Source: Proteromonas lacertae (lineage: Eukaryota; Sar; Bigyra; Opalinata; Proteromonadidae). From it: DNA of 64,000 bases. The stretch covers positions 153,439 to 217,438 of the forward strand of contig NGBS01000008.1 in NCBI GenBank assembly GCA_002245135.1, written 5' to 3'. The notes beneath the pieces were generated by a model. The model was not told where the DNA came from. It worked only from the letters and a program-made list of their open reading frames with translations, and made no database searches. Positions 10,824 to 22,263 of this stretch are shown one piece after another (position 1 is the first letter of the stretch; each line of letters starts with the position of its first letter). The position numbers and the translations under genes were made by a program.

Positions 10824-12316
10824 TTATTTATTATTCGTTAAGTATTTGGAAATATGTTGTTCAATTTCATATCTTGCCATTTTAATTATTTCAGTATCAT
10901 TTTCATTAGGAGACCATATTGGCATATGATGAGAAGCACTCTATTAATAAATAAAAATGAAATAATAATAATAATATACTGGTAAGAAGAAAACATCTTG
11001 ATTATCTGATTCTATAATACTCATTGCACTCCAGGGATCTATACCTCCGTTTAGCCAGAATATATTACTTCCTCTTTGATCAAATCCTCCAAAATGAGCA
11101 TTTGTTTCATCCATCAACTCTTGAGTAACTTCAATTCCATAAGTATCTTTACATTGTTCAGCGAAGTATTCAACAGGTAAGTAATTTCCAAATATTTGAT
11201 TTTTTGATCCTGTTGTTTGATACCATCCAAATTCACTACATGTCTGATACCACCAACTTCGATCATCACTATATTTTATATCTCGACGAATTGATATGTA
11301 TTTTTCATAGTTTACATTCATACACTTTTCACCATGGAAATGTTTATGAGCATTTAACATCATTTTATATACTTCACTTTCATTTCCATGGAATATTTTA
11401 CACAATGAATTGATTGTTGTTGGATTAGATGGTTTATCATATTGAATTACTTCCCAATAACTATCATATACATTACTTATAAATAAATGTTCATCTTTTT
11501 TACTCACTATATTTTCACATAAATTAAAATCATTCTTTAATTCATTCTTTCCTTCTTCACTTTGAACCATTCTCTCTAATAATTCAAATCCATTCTTTAT
11601 ATTATCATAACATTCTTTTCCATTTTCAGCTGTTAATACGGCTTTACTAGCTACTTCATTAAATTCAAACATATCCATCTTCGCATAAACTGGACCACTA
11701 TCTGCAATTGCACCTGCAAAATAATGAGGATATTTCAATCGAGCCCAAGCACTTAATGTACCACCATAACTACCTCCAAATGTTATCCATTTACTGTTTG
11801 GACTGTTATATTTCTTCGTTATAAATTGACGAAATGTGGATAAATCAGCTAAAGCTTGTCTTACAGATAAATATCGTAAATGTTCTACTGATGTATCACT
11901 AAATGGCTGACTCTTACCATAGAATCTATGTTCAACTGCAATAGCTAATGCACCAAATTTTTTGGCATATACCATCATTGCTGAATCTACAACCCATATT
12001 GTTGAAAGTGGTGCTTCACAACCTATGTACAAGAAAATAGGATTGCCAATTTTCCAAAATGTATCATTTATATAGTACAACTGTTGGTACGTTCGATTAT
12101 CTTGTAAATCAAAGTGATCTAGTCTTTGAGTAAACCATTGATCAGGTAAATCTTTCAAACCATTGGATTTCAATCTTCTTTCATATTCTACTACTTCTGG
12201 ACTATTCATGATTGATCTTAATCGATGTGCATCAGCATAAATGACTATTCATATAAATATAGTATAATAATTGATATACAAAATGCAATAAATAGCAGGA
12301 ATAAACGAATATTCAT
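10824..12316 (-). CDS. S28 family serine peptidase A (PRCP/DPP7/thymus-specific type)
   Basis: Secreted or lysosomal prolyl-type serine peptidase. Exons 12280-12316, 10980-12244 and 10824-10940 give about 472 residues, typical for S28. The first short exon encodes a signal peptide (MNIRLFLLFIAFF). Landmarks are QWFTQRLDHFD, the AVEHRFYGKSQP block, the nucleophile motif GGSYGG, DSGPVYAK, and NGGIDPW, which carries the catalytic Asp. The terminal exon carries SASHH with the catalytic His. Over most of its length it is identical to copy B at 14376 in opposite orientation. A roughly 100-base patch near 11960-12050 differs strongly. Confidence 0.93.
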
Positions 12317-12442
12317 CGTTTAAAGAAATCGGGTGTGCGAAAATAATGAAACACAATTTTATTTTTTCGATTTATTCTTTCACCAAACAAATAATATGAT
12401 TAATAAATAATTATAAATTAAATAAATAATTATAAACTTCTA

Positions 12443-13621
12443 TTAAATATCAAACGGGTCATGTTTTACTATACATTTAGAAATTAGCTTATTGAATCTT
12501 TCTCTTCTCTTCAAAGATCCAGTTTTCAATAAATCAAAATACTGATGTACAGCACATGGAATACTTCCATCAATATTAACAATTAAATTTGCTTCATTCA
12601 ATATATCTTCATCAACAAAGTTATTGCTTATATCCAATCCAAAATTCCTTACCATTCCTCTCTCATTATGACTAAAATACACAGAATAGTTAAAATGTGG
12701 ATGTAAATAATAAAATACATTCAAAACTCCTTGTTCTGTAGTTGTTTTTAATACACTATAAGATATGTTTGATAAATATTCAGTATAATCATTTAAAAAC
12801 AAAGACAATTCATAAAAAGATCCAAATATATTCCCAGAGTTTATATTTGTATTATTATAAATTGAATAAGGAGGGGATAAAGCAGAAATCCATTCTTTGG
12901 CATATCTATTTTGATTTATATTTAATCTACTACTCTCTTCAAATAAAAATACACAAGTTTCTGGATAATTCCAATGAAAAGGATTGATTTGGAAAAATAC
13001 ATCTCTTACATCACTAAAATGAATATATGTGAATAATTTACCATAGTGATTTAAGAATGTATTTAGAATAAAGAATCTTATGGTATGTGAGAAATAACCA
13101 TATTCTTCATTTAGATGAGGTATTGAATTGATTAAATCATCATAGGGAATATAATACTTATCTTCGTTTATTGGATAATAAGGATATGTTCTTGTTATTC
13201 GTAGAAAATAGAAATTGGATGGGAATTTGTATTGCATTTCATCATAATTATCATAAAATAAAATAACACTTCCATTATAACCTGTATTAAGTAAGCTTAA
13301 TAGATAAACTGTTATATATGAAGCATTGTAACATATTGAAAATCCAATTACTGCAGTTTGTGAATCATCTCTATTTGGGATTACTTTGTAGTTGTGAAAT
13401 TCATCTTCATAATTGAATGAATACTTACCTAGATACTGATGTCTATTGTAATTTGGGAAATTTTTATAATATTCATGGTAATATCTAGCACTATATTGTA
13501 TTGCCAAGAAAAGTGACCAAACTATGAACAATATTAAACAAAATATGAAATTTTCAGTTCTAAAACATTTCCTTAACATTCTAAAACGAATTTTATTATC
13601 TACAACAGCAACAGAAGCCAT
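12443..13621 (-). CDS. Type II membrane glycosyltransferase-like protein, copy 1
   Basis: Single-exon frame of 392 residues lying in the spacer between the two inverted peptidase genes. A short basic N-tail is followed by one membrane span (about residues 27-45) and a lumenal domain, the layout of a Golgi type II enzyme. The core motif FSDVRDVFFQINPFHWNY contains a D-x-x-D-like acidic pair that could bind a metal-nucleotide sugar. NSGNIFGSFYEL and EQGVLNVFYY follow. The gene at 23518 shares all these motifs, so this is a local family. The donor, acceptor and exact GT family cannot be assigned from sequence alone. Confidence 0.75.
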   Translation of the reverse strand: MASVAVVDNKIRFRMLRKCFRTENFIFCLILFIVWSLFLAIQYSARYYHEYYKNFPNYNRHQYLGKYSFNYEDEFHNYKVIPNRDDSQTAVIGFSICYNASYITVYLLSLLNTGYNGSVILFYDNYDEMQYKFPSNFYFLRITRTYPYYPINEDKYYIPYDDLINSIPHLNEEYGYFSHTIRFFILNTFLNHYGKLFTYIHFSDVRDVFFQINPFHWNYPETCVFLFEESSRLNINQNRYAKEWISALSPPYSIYNNTNINSGNIFGSFYELSLFLNDYTEYLSNISYSVLKTTTEQGVLNVFYYLHPHFNYSVYFSHNERGMVRNFGLDISNNFVDEDILNEANLIVNIDGSIPCAVHQYFDLLKTGSLKRRERFNKLISKCIVKHDPFDI

Positions 13622-14375
13622 TTATTCGGAATATAATAATCTCAAACTGTCAAGCTTTTTTTGACTGTTTTTTTGAAATTCAGAGCGTTGTAGGGTTTAT
13701 TAAATTGATCTTTTATGTTTATTAATATATCATGATAATTATTACTATGATGATGGGAATAAAAAGTGTTAATAGAGAGTGGTTGAGAAATGAATGTCAA
13801 AACACAATTACAGTCATTATAGATGAAGATATGAAGTATAAAAATACTTGAGAAACAATTAATTGTTTTTTGTGGGGGTATATGTACAACGCAGAAGTAT
13901 TTTAGTGATTAACCAAACTCCATTGTATTTATAAAGAAAATATTCCTATAAAGAAGTATATGTAGTAAAATGTTAATAATATCATAAATATTGTATTTGT
14001 TTTAATAGTTTATTATAGATTCAGTGAAGTGAATCAAGATTTATGAATGAATCAAGTTATGTTGATTTTTATCATGTTGTTTTAACAGGTTTTTCTTTTT
14101 TAGCTACTTTTTTTAGATGTTTCATAACATCCAGCCATATAATATCTATTCACACTTTTTCTTAATGAAAAATTCTTGCAACTTCTTCAATAACAAACTT
14201 CTTCAATGAACCATCAATAGAAGTTTGCCTTTTTCTTTTCATTAGCATTATGATTTATAACACGAATAAATAAATTGTGTTAAAAATGGATTTTAAACAA
14301 TTTTTAAAGCTTGTTAGTTTGTGTTTATTTTAGTCAAACTTTTGACTTAAATTAATTACCCCATTTCTTTAAACG
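13622..14375. other. Intergenic spacer between glycosyltransferase-like and peptidase B genes
   Basis: No ORF, RNA gene or repeat was recognised in these 754 bases. The last 13 bases (14363-14375) belong to the inverted repeat arm shared with peptidase A. The region presumably holds the promoters of both divergent genes. Confidence 0.35.
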
Positions 14376-15855
14376 ATGAATATTCGTTTATTCCTGCTAT
14401 TTATTGCATTTTGTATATCAATTATTATACTATATTTATATGAATAGTCATTTATGCTGATGCACATCGATTAAGATCAATCATGAATAGTCCAGAAGTA
14501 GTAGAATATGAAAGAAGATTGAAATCCAATGGTTTGAAAGATTTACCTGATCAATGGTTTACTCAAAGACTAGATCACTTTGATTTGCAAGATAATCGAA
14601 CGTACCAACAGTTGTACTATATAAATGATACATTTTGGAAAATTGGCAATCCTATTTTCTTATTTATTGGATGTGAAGGTCCTCAATCTTCTTATTGGGT
14701 GGTTGAATCAGCAATGATGGTATATGCTAAGAAATTCGGAGCTATGGGAATAACAATCGAGCATAGATTTTATGGTAAGAGTCAACCATTTAGTGATACA
14801 TCAGTAGAACATTTACGATATTTATCTGTAAGACAAGCTTTAGCTGATTTATCCACATTTCGTCAATTTATAACGAAGAAATATAACAGTCCAAACAGTA
14901 AATGGATAACATTTGGAGGTAGTTATGGTGGTACATTAAGTGCTTGGGCTCGATTGAAATATCCTCATTATTTTGCAGGTGCAATTGCAGATAGTGGTCC
15001 AGTTTATGCGAAGATGGATATGTTTGAATTTAATGAAGTAGCTAGTAAAGCCGTATTAACAGCTGAAAATGGAAAAGAATGTTATGATAATATAAAGAAT
15101 GGATTTGAATTATTAGAGAGAATGGTTCAAAGTGAAGAAGGAAAGAATGAATTAAAGAATGATTTTAATTTATGTGAAAATATAGTGAGTAAAAAAGATG
15201 AACATTTATTTATAAGTAATGTATATGATAGTTATTGGGAAGTAATTCAATATGATAAACCATCTAATCCAACAACAATCAATTCATTGTGTAAAATATT
15301 CCATGGAAATGAAAGTGAAGTATATAAAATGATGTTAAATGCTCATAAACATTTCCATGGTGAAAAGTGTATGAATGTAAACTATGAAAAATACATATCA
15401 ATTCGTCGAGATATAAAATATAGTGATGATCGAAGTTGGTGGTATCAGACATGTAGTGAATTTGGATGGTATCAAACAACAGGATCAAAAAATCAAATAT
15501 TTGGAAATTACTTACCTGTTGAATACTTCGCTGAACAATGTAAAGATACTTATGGAATTGAAGTTACTCAAGAGTTGATGGATGAAACAAATGCTCATTT
15601 TGGAGGATTTGATCAAAGAGGAAGTAATATATTCTGGCTAAACGGAGGTATAGATCCCTGGAGTGCAATGAGTATTATAGAATCAGATAATCAAGATTTA
15701 ATTTATGTTCCTGTATATTTATTTATTATTTTAATTTATAGAGTGCTTCTCATTGTGCTCCAATTTATAGTCCAAGTCGTGAAGATAGTGAAGCGATAAA
15801 TATGGCAAGATATGAATCTGAGCAACATATTGCTAAATATATTTCATCTAATTAA
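14376..15855 (+). CDS. S28 family serine peptidase B
   Basis: Exons 14376-14412, 14448-15712 and 15742-15855 give about 471 residues with the same signal peptide, GGSYGG nucleophile and IDPW motif as copy A. Its divergent patch reads FLFIGCEGPQSSYW and so on, closer to copy C than to A, which suggests patchwork exchange among the three genes. The last exon supplies SASHCAP with the catalytic His. It is followed in the same orientation by copy C after 87 bases. Confidence 0.93.
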
Positions 15856-15942
15856 ACCATTATATAACCCTGGAAAATGTTTTTTATTTTTTGGAGCGAC
15901 TTTTTTCATTCAAAATTCTCGAACCATCTGTGTCTTTCTAAA

Positions 15943-17523
15943 ATGAAGATCATTCTTTTTATTGCACTTCTAGCCTGTGGTATAATTATATTTTTTATTG
16001 AATCTAATATAGCTGTTGCTTACAGACCAAAGCACCACATATCTGTCATGGAGAGCAAGTTTCATTCAAGATTATGAGAGAGATCTCAAGTTAGGAAAGG
16101 TCAAAGCAGTGCCAGAAGAATGGTTTACTCAAAGAATTGACCATTTTAACTTACAAGACAATAGAACATACCAACAATTATATTTCGTAAATGATGAATA
16201 TTGGAAAGTTGGTGGACCGATATTCTTATTCATTGGTGCAGAAGGTCCAGCAAGCTCAGGTTGGGTAATGAGTTCAGCCATGCATACCTATGCAAAGAAA
16301 TTTGGAGCAATGTGTGTAATGTTAGAACACAGATTCTACGGTAAGAGTCAACCCTTCCCAGAATCAACCACTGAGAACTTAAGATACTTATCGTCAAGAC
16401 AGTCACTTGCAGATATGTCAACATTCAGAAACTACATCAATAAAAAGTACAATTCACCAAACAGTAAATGGATTACCTTTGGTGGTAGTTATGGTGGTTC
16501 ATTAAGTGGTTGGGCAAGATTAAAATATCCACATGCATTTGCTGGAGCTATTGCTGATAGTGGTCCAGTCTTTGCCAAATTAGACTTCTCTGAATATAAT
16601 GAAGTAGCTACTCAAGCAATATTATCTTCAGAAAATGGCGAAGAATGTGCCAATTATGTTAAAAAAGGATATGAAGCAATAATAGCCTTAGTAAAAACAC
16701 CAGAAGGTCAAGCCAAACTTAAATCAGATTTCAATTTCTGTGAAGATGTGAAGAGTGAAAAGGATCAACATAAATTTATTGAAGATATCACTGATATGTT
16801 TATGGGAGTTATTCAATACAGCAGTCCAAACCATCCAACCAGTATTGAAAGTAAAATATGTAATTATTTCAATAGTAAATTCACTTCAGATCCATATATG
16901 ATGTATATATATATATATATATAATTAAGATATAATTATTTTTTTAGGATGTTAAATTTTTCAAAATCCAATACTGGTAGTGAATGTTTATCAATCAGTT
17001 ATGATGCATTTATTAATGAAATGAGAAATACATCACCTTCTTCTAGTAGATCATGGGTATGGCAAACATGTAGTGAGTTTGGTTGGTATCAAGCCTCTAC
17101 ATCAAAGAATCAAGTATTTGGTGATTATTTACCTGTTGAATATTCAATACAGGAAGTATTTTTTATATTATTATTATTATTATTTTAGTGTGTGGATATA
17201 TATGGTAAAGAAGCTACTCAAGAGTTGATGGATGAAACAAATGCTCATTATGGAGGGTTTGATCAAAGGGGAAGTAATGTATTTTGGACTAATGGAGGTG
17301 TTGATCCTTGGCATGCTATGAGTATCATAGAATCTGATAATCAAGATGTTGTTTATATTCCTGTATATCTATATATCTATTATTGTTGTTATATTTAATA
17401 ATTTAGAGTGCATCTCACTGTGCACCATTATACACTGAGAGTGAGTCAGATCCTGAAAGTATTAAAATGGCACGTTATTTAACTGAACAACATATAGCTA
17501 AATACTTAGCTGGTAATAATTAA
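15943..17523 (+). CDS. S28 family serine peptidase C, with one frame break
   Basis: Third member of the cluster, about 65% similar to A and B by eye. Exons are 15943-15979, 16013-16902, 16948-17155, 17189-17362 and 17407-17523, so two extra introns lie inside the region that is one exon in A and B. A signal peptide (MKIILFIALLAC) joins in phase 1, as in A and B. The frame must then shift by one base near 16065 (in AAGTTTCATTC) to reach the conserved DYERDLK stretch. GGSYGG, GVDPW and SASHCAP are intact. The break is an extra base in a T run: a sequence error or a recent lesion. Confidence 0.85.
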
Positions 17524-18067
17524 TTAGAATTAAACAATTTAAGTATTGGTTCATTTTAAAAATGAATGTGTATGTTGACTATTATAAAATATAATCCAAT
17601 TTAATGAACAATAATCATGATTGCAAAACATTTTATTATATGAAACGAATCTATTTTTAGAACAAAAATTTTCATTTCCTTTACTAAACGAATATCCATA
17701 ATATATGAATGTATTTATAATACATACAATTTATCAGACACATTTTTAATACACATTTATTATAGAATTATAAAATTCACAAATAAACAGGATGTTGAGC
17801 TATAATGTTGTTACTCTTGTATATAAATCTATGTTATATATTCATTTAGATTGATTAAAAAATATGTATTATTACAAATTATAATAGATATAGAGCTATA
17901 GATAAGAGAAAGTATAAATAGTATTCAGAACAGCCAATGGTATAGGTGAGAACATTATATCTCCAAATTCAAATTATTTGCTTTGAGAACATTTTAAAAT
18001 AGCAGTTTTCAATCCTCCTTTTTTTAAGACTATAGTAAAGATCTATGCAGTATTTTTCTAGTCAGTA
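17524..18067 (+). other. Intergenic region, contains a recurrent CGAAT-type motif
   Basis: No gene was seen in 544 A+T-rich bases. At 17642-17658 it holds a one-mismatch copy of the 17-mer GAAACGAATATATTTTT that also occurs at 46107 and 48650. Confidence 0.35.
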
Positions 18068-18916
18068 ATGCTTATTAGAACCCAAAGGGTATATGTAACA
18101 AACTGGGAAGACTATGAAACAGCTGAAGACTTAAATATCCTAATGAATTTCAGGGTATTTAGTTGCCCAATGCAAAATCAGTTTGGAATATGTATCATCC
18201 AACAAATGACGCAGAATGGCTATGAAAGAGCACACGTATAGGTTGAAAATTTTAAAAATGTAGCATGATTGTTTTTATTCCCATTGCTTAGAAGATAAAA
18301 GAAGAATACCTATTATTGAAAGCAATGTAGAAGCATACAGTCCATCAATGTGCAATTACTATAACAGAAAGAATGGTAAATGTAAGTTTGGTGAGAAATG
18401 CAAATATTGCCACACGTATATTTTATTTTTTATTTTTCTGATTAGTGCATTAGAACTGTTATTTCACCCAGAAATTTACAAAACAAAAATGTGCCAGTAT
18501 GTTATAGAAAATCAAAATTGTCCTTCTGGAAAATATTGCTGCTACGCTCACTCAAAAAACATATCATTTTAAATCATATGGAGAAGTTGATTAGATTGTT
18601 TTCTTAATTTTTCAGGAATTAAGGAGTCGACCTCCTGTGTACAATATATCAATTGAAAGTATATATCCTCGTCCTGCTTATGCAGATATTATACCCAACC
18701 AATTTACACAGTATAAAATTTTAATAATTGTTTCTGGTAATATACTAACGTAGGATTAATCATGATATGATATATACTGACGGATATGATATAGAAGTCC
18801 CGGACATTCTTACTGATTCAACTAATTATCAAAATGAACTTTATCAACAAAGATTCGAGAATAGAATCCAAAGTTTGTTGAATAGCTTCTCAGATTTTGG
18901 GCCCATAACTCATTAA
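18068..18916 (+). CDS. CCCH zinc-finger protein, Unkempt / plant RR-TZF-like
   Basis: Putative RNA-binding regulator. Exons 18068-18235, 18264-18415, 18446-18560, 18616-18710 and 18754-18916 give about 230 residues. The arrangement follows the RR-TZF layout: a Cys/His segment ending CFYSH then LEDKRRIP, a CCCH finger C-x8-C-x5-C-x3-H (CNYYNRKNGKCKFGEKC), the linker FHPEIYKTKMC, and a second C-x8-C-x5-C-x3-H finger ending YAHSKN followed by ELR. Exons three and four are separated by an intron starting ATATCATTTT rather than GT. The last intron contains a perfect TACTAAC branch site. Confidence 0.82.
18561..18615 (+). other. Putative U12-type AT-AG intron in the CCCH gene
   Basis: The intron starts ATATCATTTT directly after the Asn codon of YAHSKN and ends TTTTCTTAATTTTTCAG before GAATTA (ELR). 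Removing it in phase 0 joins HSKN to ELR exactly where related fingers continue. There is no GT donor at the junction. The TTTCTTAAT element sits about 8 nt before the AG, the right spacing for a U12 branch site. Confidence 0.75.
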
Positions 18917-19184
18917 GAACAATGGATGTAAATATAGGATTTATATGAAACAATAATATTTATATAGTCCATAACTGCTAATCAGATTTATTTTATGAAA
19001 CATTTTGCTATATTTTGTTACAATTATGTGTAATTAGATGAATAAAACAAAAACAATTGATCAAAACAAAATATTTTAGATTGCTTTATATGTGGCTGTA
19101 ATTTTGCCACATTTCATTTTGAATATATTTAAAACCATTTATGAGGATAATTTTGTTTAAATGTTTCAAAATATTACGAGTACA

Positions 19185-20015
19185 CTACTTAGTTACCAAA
19201 TCATCTAAATCCTCAACCCAATCACTTTCTACTATGTTTCTTGAATTGCATGTTTTATCATAAACATCTTCTGCAGGTTGTAAATATTTCATTCTTTTTC
19301 GATACTTAGGTAAAGGAACAACATTATCAGCTTCTCTAATTTTTTTTCGCTGTTTATAGCTTGTGCTTTTTTTGACCTTTTATCACATATCACTGCAATG
19401 TTACAGTTCTTGAAAAATAAATCACTTTGTATCACACAATCCATTGCTCCATATGCTTTTACAATACTAAAACTATAATGATGATATGATAATATACCCA
19501 AAGCGGTTTAATGACTTTTTGTAGCTCTCCCACTTTTTGTTATAATCATTTTGAAGATGCAAACAAAATTCTGCAAGACTATTTATCTCTACTCGTTTGT
19601 GCTAAAATAATATATCAATAAAATTACTCTTTCATTCCACCTAACATAATTACTGTCCTTATGGGGTTTGTTAAACACCATATCATATAATATATCTGGA
19701 GCTCGTAAAAATCTATTTGAAGCTTTCGCTGTATTCAAAACAGGCATATATTTTTTTTGAGGTATAAAAATATGCTGTATCCAATCAAACTTCAAAAACT
19801 CGAATATTATTTGTCATTCATTTTATCTTTAATAGACATTTACTCTGTGAAATAAACTTTCTCATCTGTAAACATATATTTTGTTTCCATTCATTTTTAT
19901 TGCACTTTTTATACCATTTGCTTGTGTCTCTTCTATTTTCATTTTGTATCAACCTCATCGGATTTTTTTCGAAATTATTATGATTTGAGTATATGCAGCT
20001 ACAAATTTGAATCAA
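19185..20015 (-). pseudogene. Unrecognised gene with frame breaks
   Basis: Minus-strand frames at 19818-20015, 19589-19795 and 19289-19501 plus a C-terminal stretch to 19185 look like one gene. Two credible introns join cleanly: one near 19596-19621 and one at about 19477-19501. Frame changes are needed near 19810 (upstream exon) and near 19345 in a run of eight A's on the coding strand. The product is Lys/Asn/Ser-rich, with an acidic end (VESDWVEDLDDLV). No domain is recognised. It lies in the gene-poor zone and is probably degenerate. Confidence 0.4.
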
Positions 20016-21639
20016 ATATACAATATATAATATAATAGAAATACTTACACTAGCATGTTATCACAGCGTGTTCATGATCATTGTTAAATCAATATGAACT
20101 GCACTTCAATATTAATATTAACAGTTATGCATGTACTATCATAAAGTATTAAAGAGGTTCTATTATTACAACAGATTAAATTTCTTCATAATGTGTTTAA
20201 ATTTCATCATTATTATTATCTAATTAATTATTATTATTTAATTGCATGCATTCACACACATATTTATTTCTGTTAGTATCCTATAACAATCTGTTACTAT
20301 TAACGCACAAGCGCTTTTACATACACAATTAAATGGCTTTAAATAAGCTACACTCGATGGAGCATTACGCTGCAGGTGTGATATTTATCTTTAATAGGGA
20401 ACATATTGTATTCTGTTCATAGCAAATGGTATCACTTTACATTCTATTAATTAGAATCATTTTACCTTGTCTCAATACAAAATATTATCAAAATAAAGAT
20501 ATTATTACTACATTATATTTGTTACTATTCAACTGGATCTTTAGATGCACTATATATTACTGACATTCTCTGGGTCATTATTATTTCAAAGAACTAAACA
20601 CTTAATATATTTCTTTTTATTATTGTAAATTCCCATATTTAGGCTCATATTTATACAGTGATTACTGCTCCATTATATAGATTTTATTAAGCTTTTATTA
20701 ACATAATATTTAGCATACTTAGTTGTTCAATATAGATGAATGATAATCAAAAATTATAGCTGTTTCAGATTTTTATATGATGTATTTGATGTTATTCGCT
20801 ATATAGTGGATGGATAGTGAGTGTAAAACTGATATATGTGGCATTGTAGTCATTCTCTTATATTGACTGATAATAAAGTTGATATAATGAAACATGAATT
20901 AAGAAAATGATTAATACAACACATTGAAGCCTGTACTATCTGATAAATGACAATCTAAATTATCAAAAAATTATGAATATGATGTATATAGCATTTTTAA
21001 CATTCATTATCTTCACTAAATAACTTATTAAACTACAACAACTCAAAATCTATTTTTTGTGATGAAAACATAATATGTCAAGTGTATCGGTATATATAAG
21101 TGAATCTAAGATAGTGTTTTAGCTAAGATAGTGTTTTTCATTATTTAAAGTCATAATTCTACTTCAATTATTGTATCATGATATTGAAACTTCAAAAAAA
21201 CATATTAAAATGTAAAAAAAGAGAAAACAATAGGTTACATTTGCTCATTACTTTACTTTTAATTCAATTGCATTCATTTCTGACATATTATGCTAAAATG
21301 TTCATTTCATCAATCTGATCTGATGTTCAATTCCATTGTATGAAGCTAATGTCCAATATATTTAGCCAGTCTTGATGCCATGCTGTCTCTACTACACATT
21401 ACGCTTACTATCATATTTTTATGAGCGCTATGATTATTATTAATGACTGACTAATCTAATTAAATAAATAACTAAATACTTAATACAATTCCTTATTACA
21501 ACCACCAACAATTTTATGTAAAATATTGTATATAATCGTAATTATACATTTTAATGTTAGACCAATACAACACATATTTCAAAAATTAAAATTTTTTATA
21601 AAATTTATCCGTTTTTTTTTAATTTAAATTTCATATTTT
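20016..21639. other. Gene-poor A+T-rich stretch
   Basis: No frame above about 60 codons on either strand, no tRNA-like fold that I could recognise and no long repeat. Stop codons are dense in all frames. It could be long intergenic DNA or an old inactivated element that no longer shows coding features. Confidence 0.4.
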
Positions 21640-22263
21640 TTAGATGTTACAACTGCTTCCAAAATCATTACCACAATCCTTTTCCATGTCATTGCCATAA
21701 TCATTGAATGAGTGATTGAAGTGTATTATGTTTTCATTGTCGCTTAAGTTCATTTCAGCTGTACCTAAATCATTCAGTTGATAAATACTATCGTCAGTAG
21801 GCAATTGGTTATTGACGTTATACTGAAACTCTTCTTCTAGTGATCTAAATGGGTGATCATCATACGTATCAGCTGAAAGAAATCGGTTAGTTATAGACTT
21901 GGGTGATTCTATTTTTTCTATAAGCTTTTTGGATCTTCTAAACTTAATTAATGTCGAAGGGTTGTGTTTTGTAAAGTTCTCATGTCTATAAACACCATCC
22001 TTCAATTCAAACTTGTAAAGTTTTAAATTTCGTGTAAAAGAGATGTAATGTTTTTCTCTAAATGCTACGTTAAGTACTTCTGAGACTAGTCTGTGTTTAT
22101 CTAACACTTTAAATCCCTTTCCCTATTGATTATGCATTATATAATAAGCATATACATCTTCAGTCCAACAAATTATTTCAGAGTATGTTCCGCTTTCAAG
22201 AACAGTGTAAAATAGATTGTAAATGAACTTAACAGGTTTGTCTAACTTTTTTGATGCTGGCAT
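21640..22263 (-). CDS. HSF-type DNA-binding protein
   Basis: Two exons (22156-22263 and 21640-22122, intron 22123-22155) give about 196 residues. The heat-shock-factor fold spans residues 8-100: KFIYNLFYTVLES, then IICWTEDGKGFKVLDKHRLVSEVL, and the recognition-helix segment YISFTRNLKLYKF (compare MASFVRQLNMYGF in HSF), followed by a short wing and FTKHNPSTLIKFRRSKK. The C-terminal 90 residues are acidic and Asn/Asp-rich and lack an evident heptad-repeat trimerisation domain, so it may bind as a monomer or be an HSF-like variant rather than a canonical heat-shock factor. Confidence 0.82.

Larger units (their letters stand above)
10980..15712. repeat. Large inverted repeat, arms 10980-12329 and 14363-15712
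   Basis: The two arms contain the first and second exons and first intron of peptidases A and B plus 13 bases upstream of the start codons. Where compared, they match base for base, including silent sites and the 35-nt intron, except for a divergent patch coding residues just before HRFYGKSQP. The 2-kb centre holds the glycosyltransferase-like gene. The last exons and flanks outside the arms are only moderately similar. This is the structure expected of arms homogenised by gene conversion. Confidence 0.8.

Noticed and set aside
11204-11413. Long opposite-strand frames over genes (e.g. 11204-11413, 57903-58796, 53117-53479).
   Set aside because: They mirror real coding sequence on the other strand, have no family motifs and carry wrong-strand composition.
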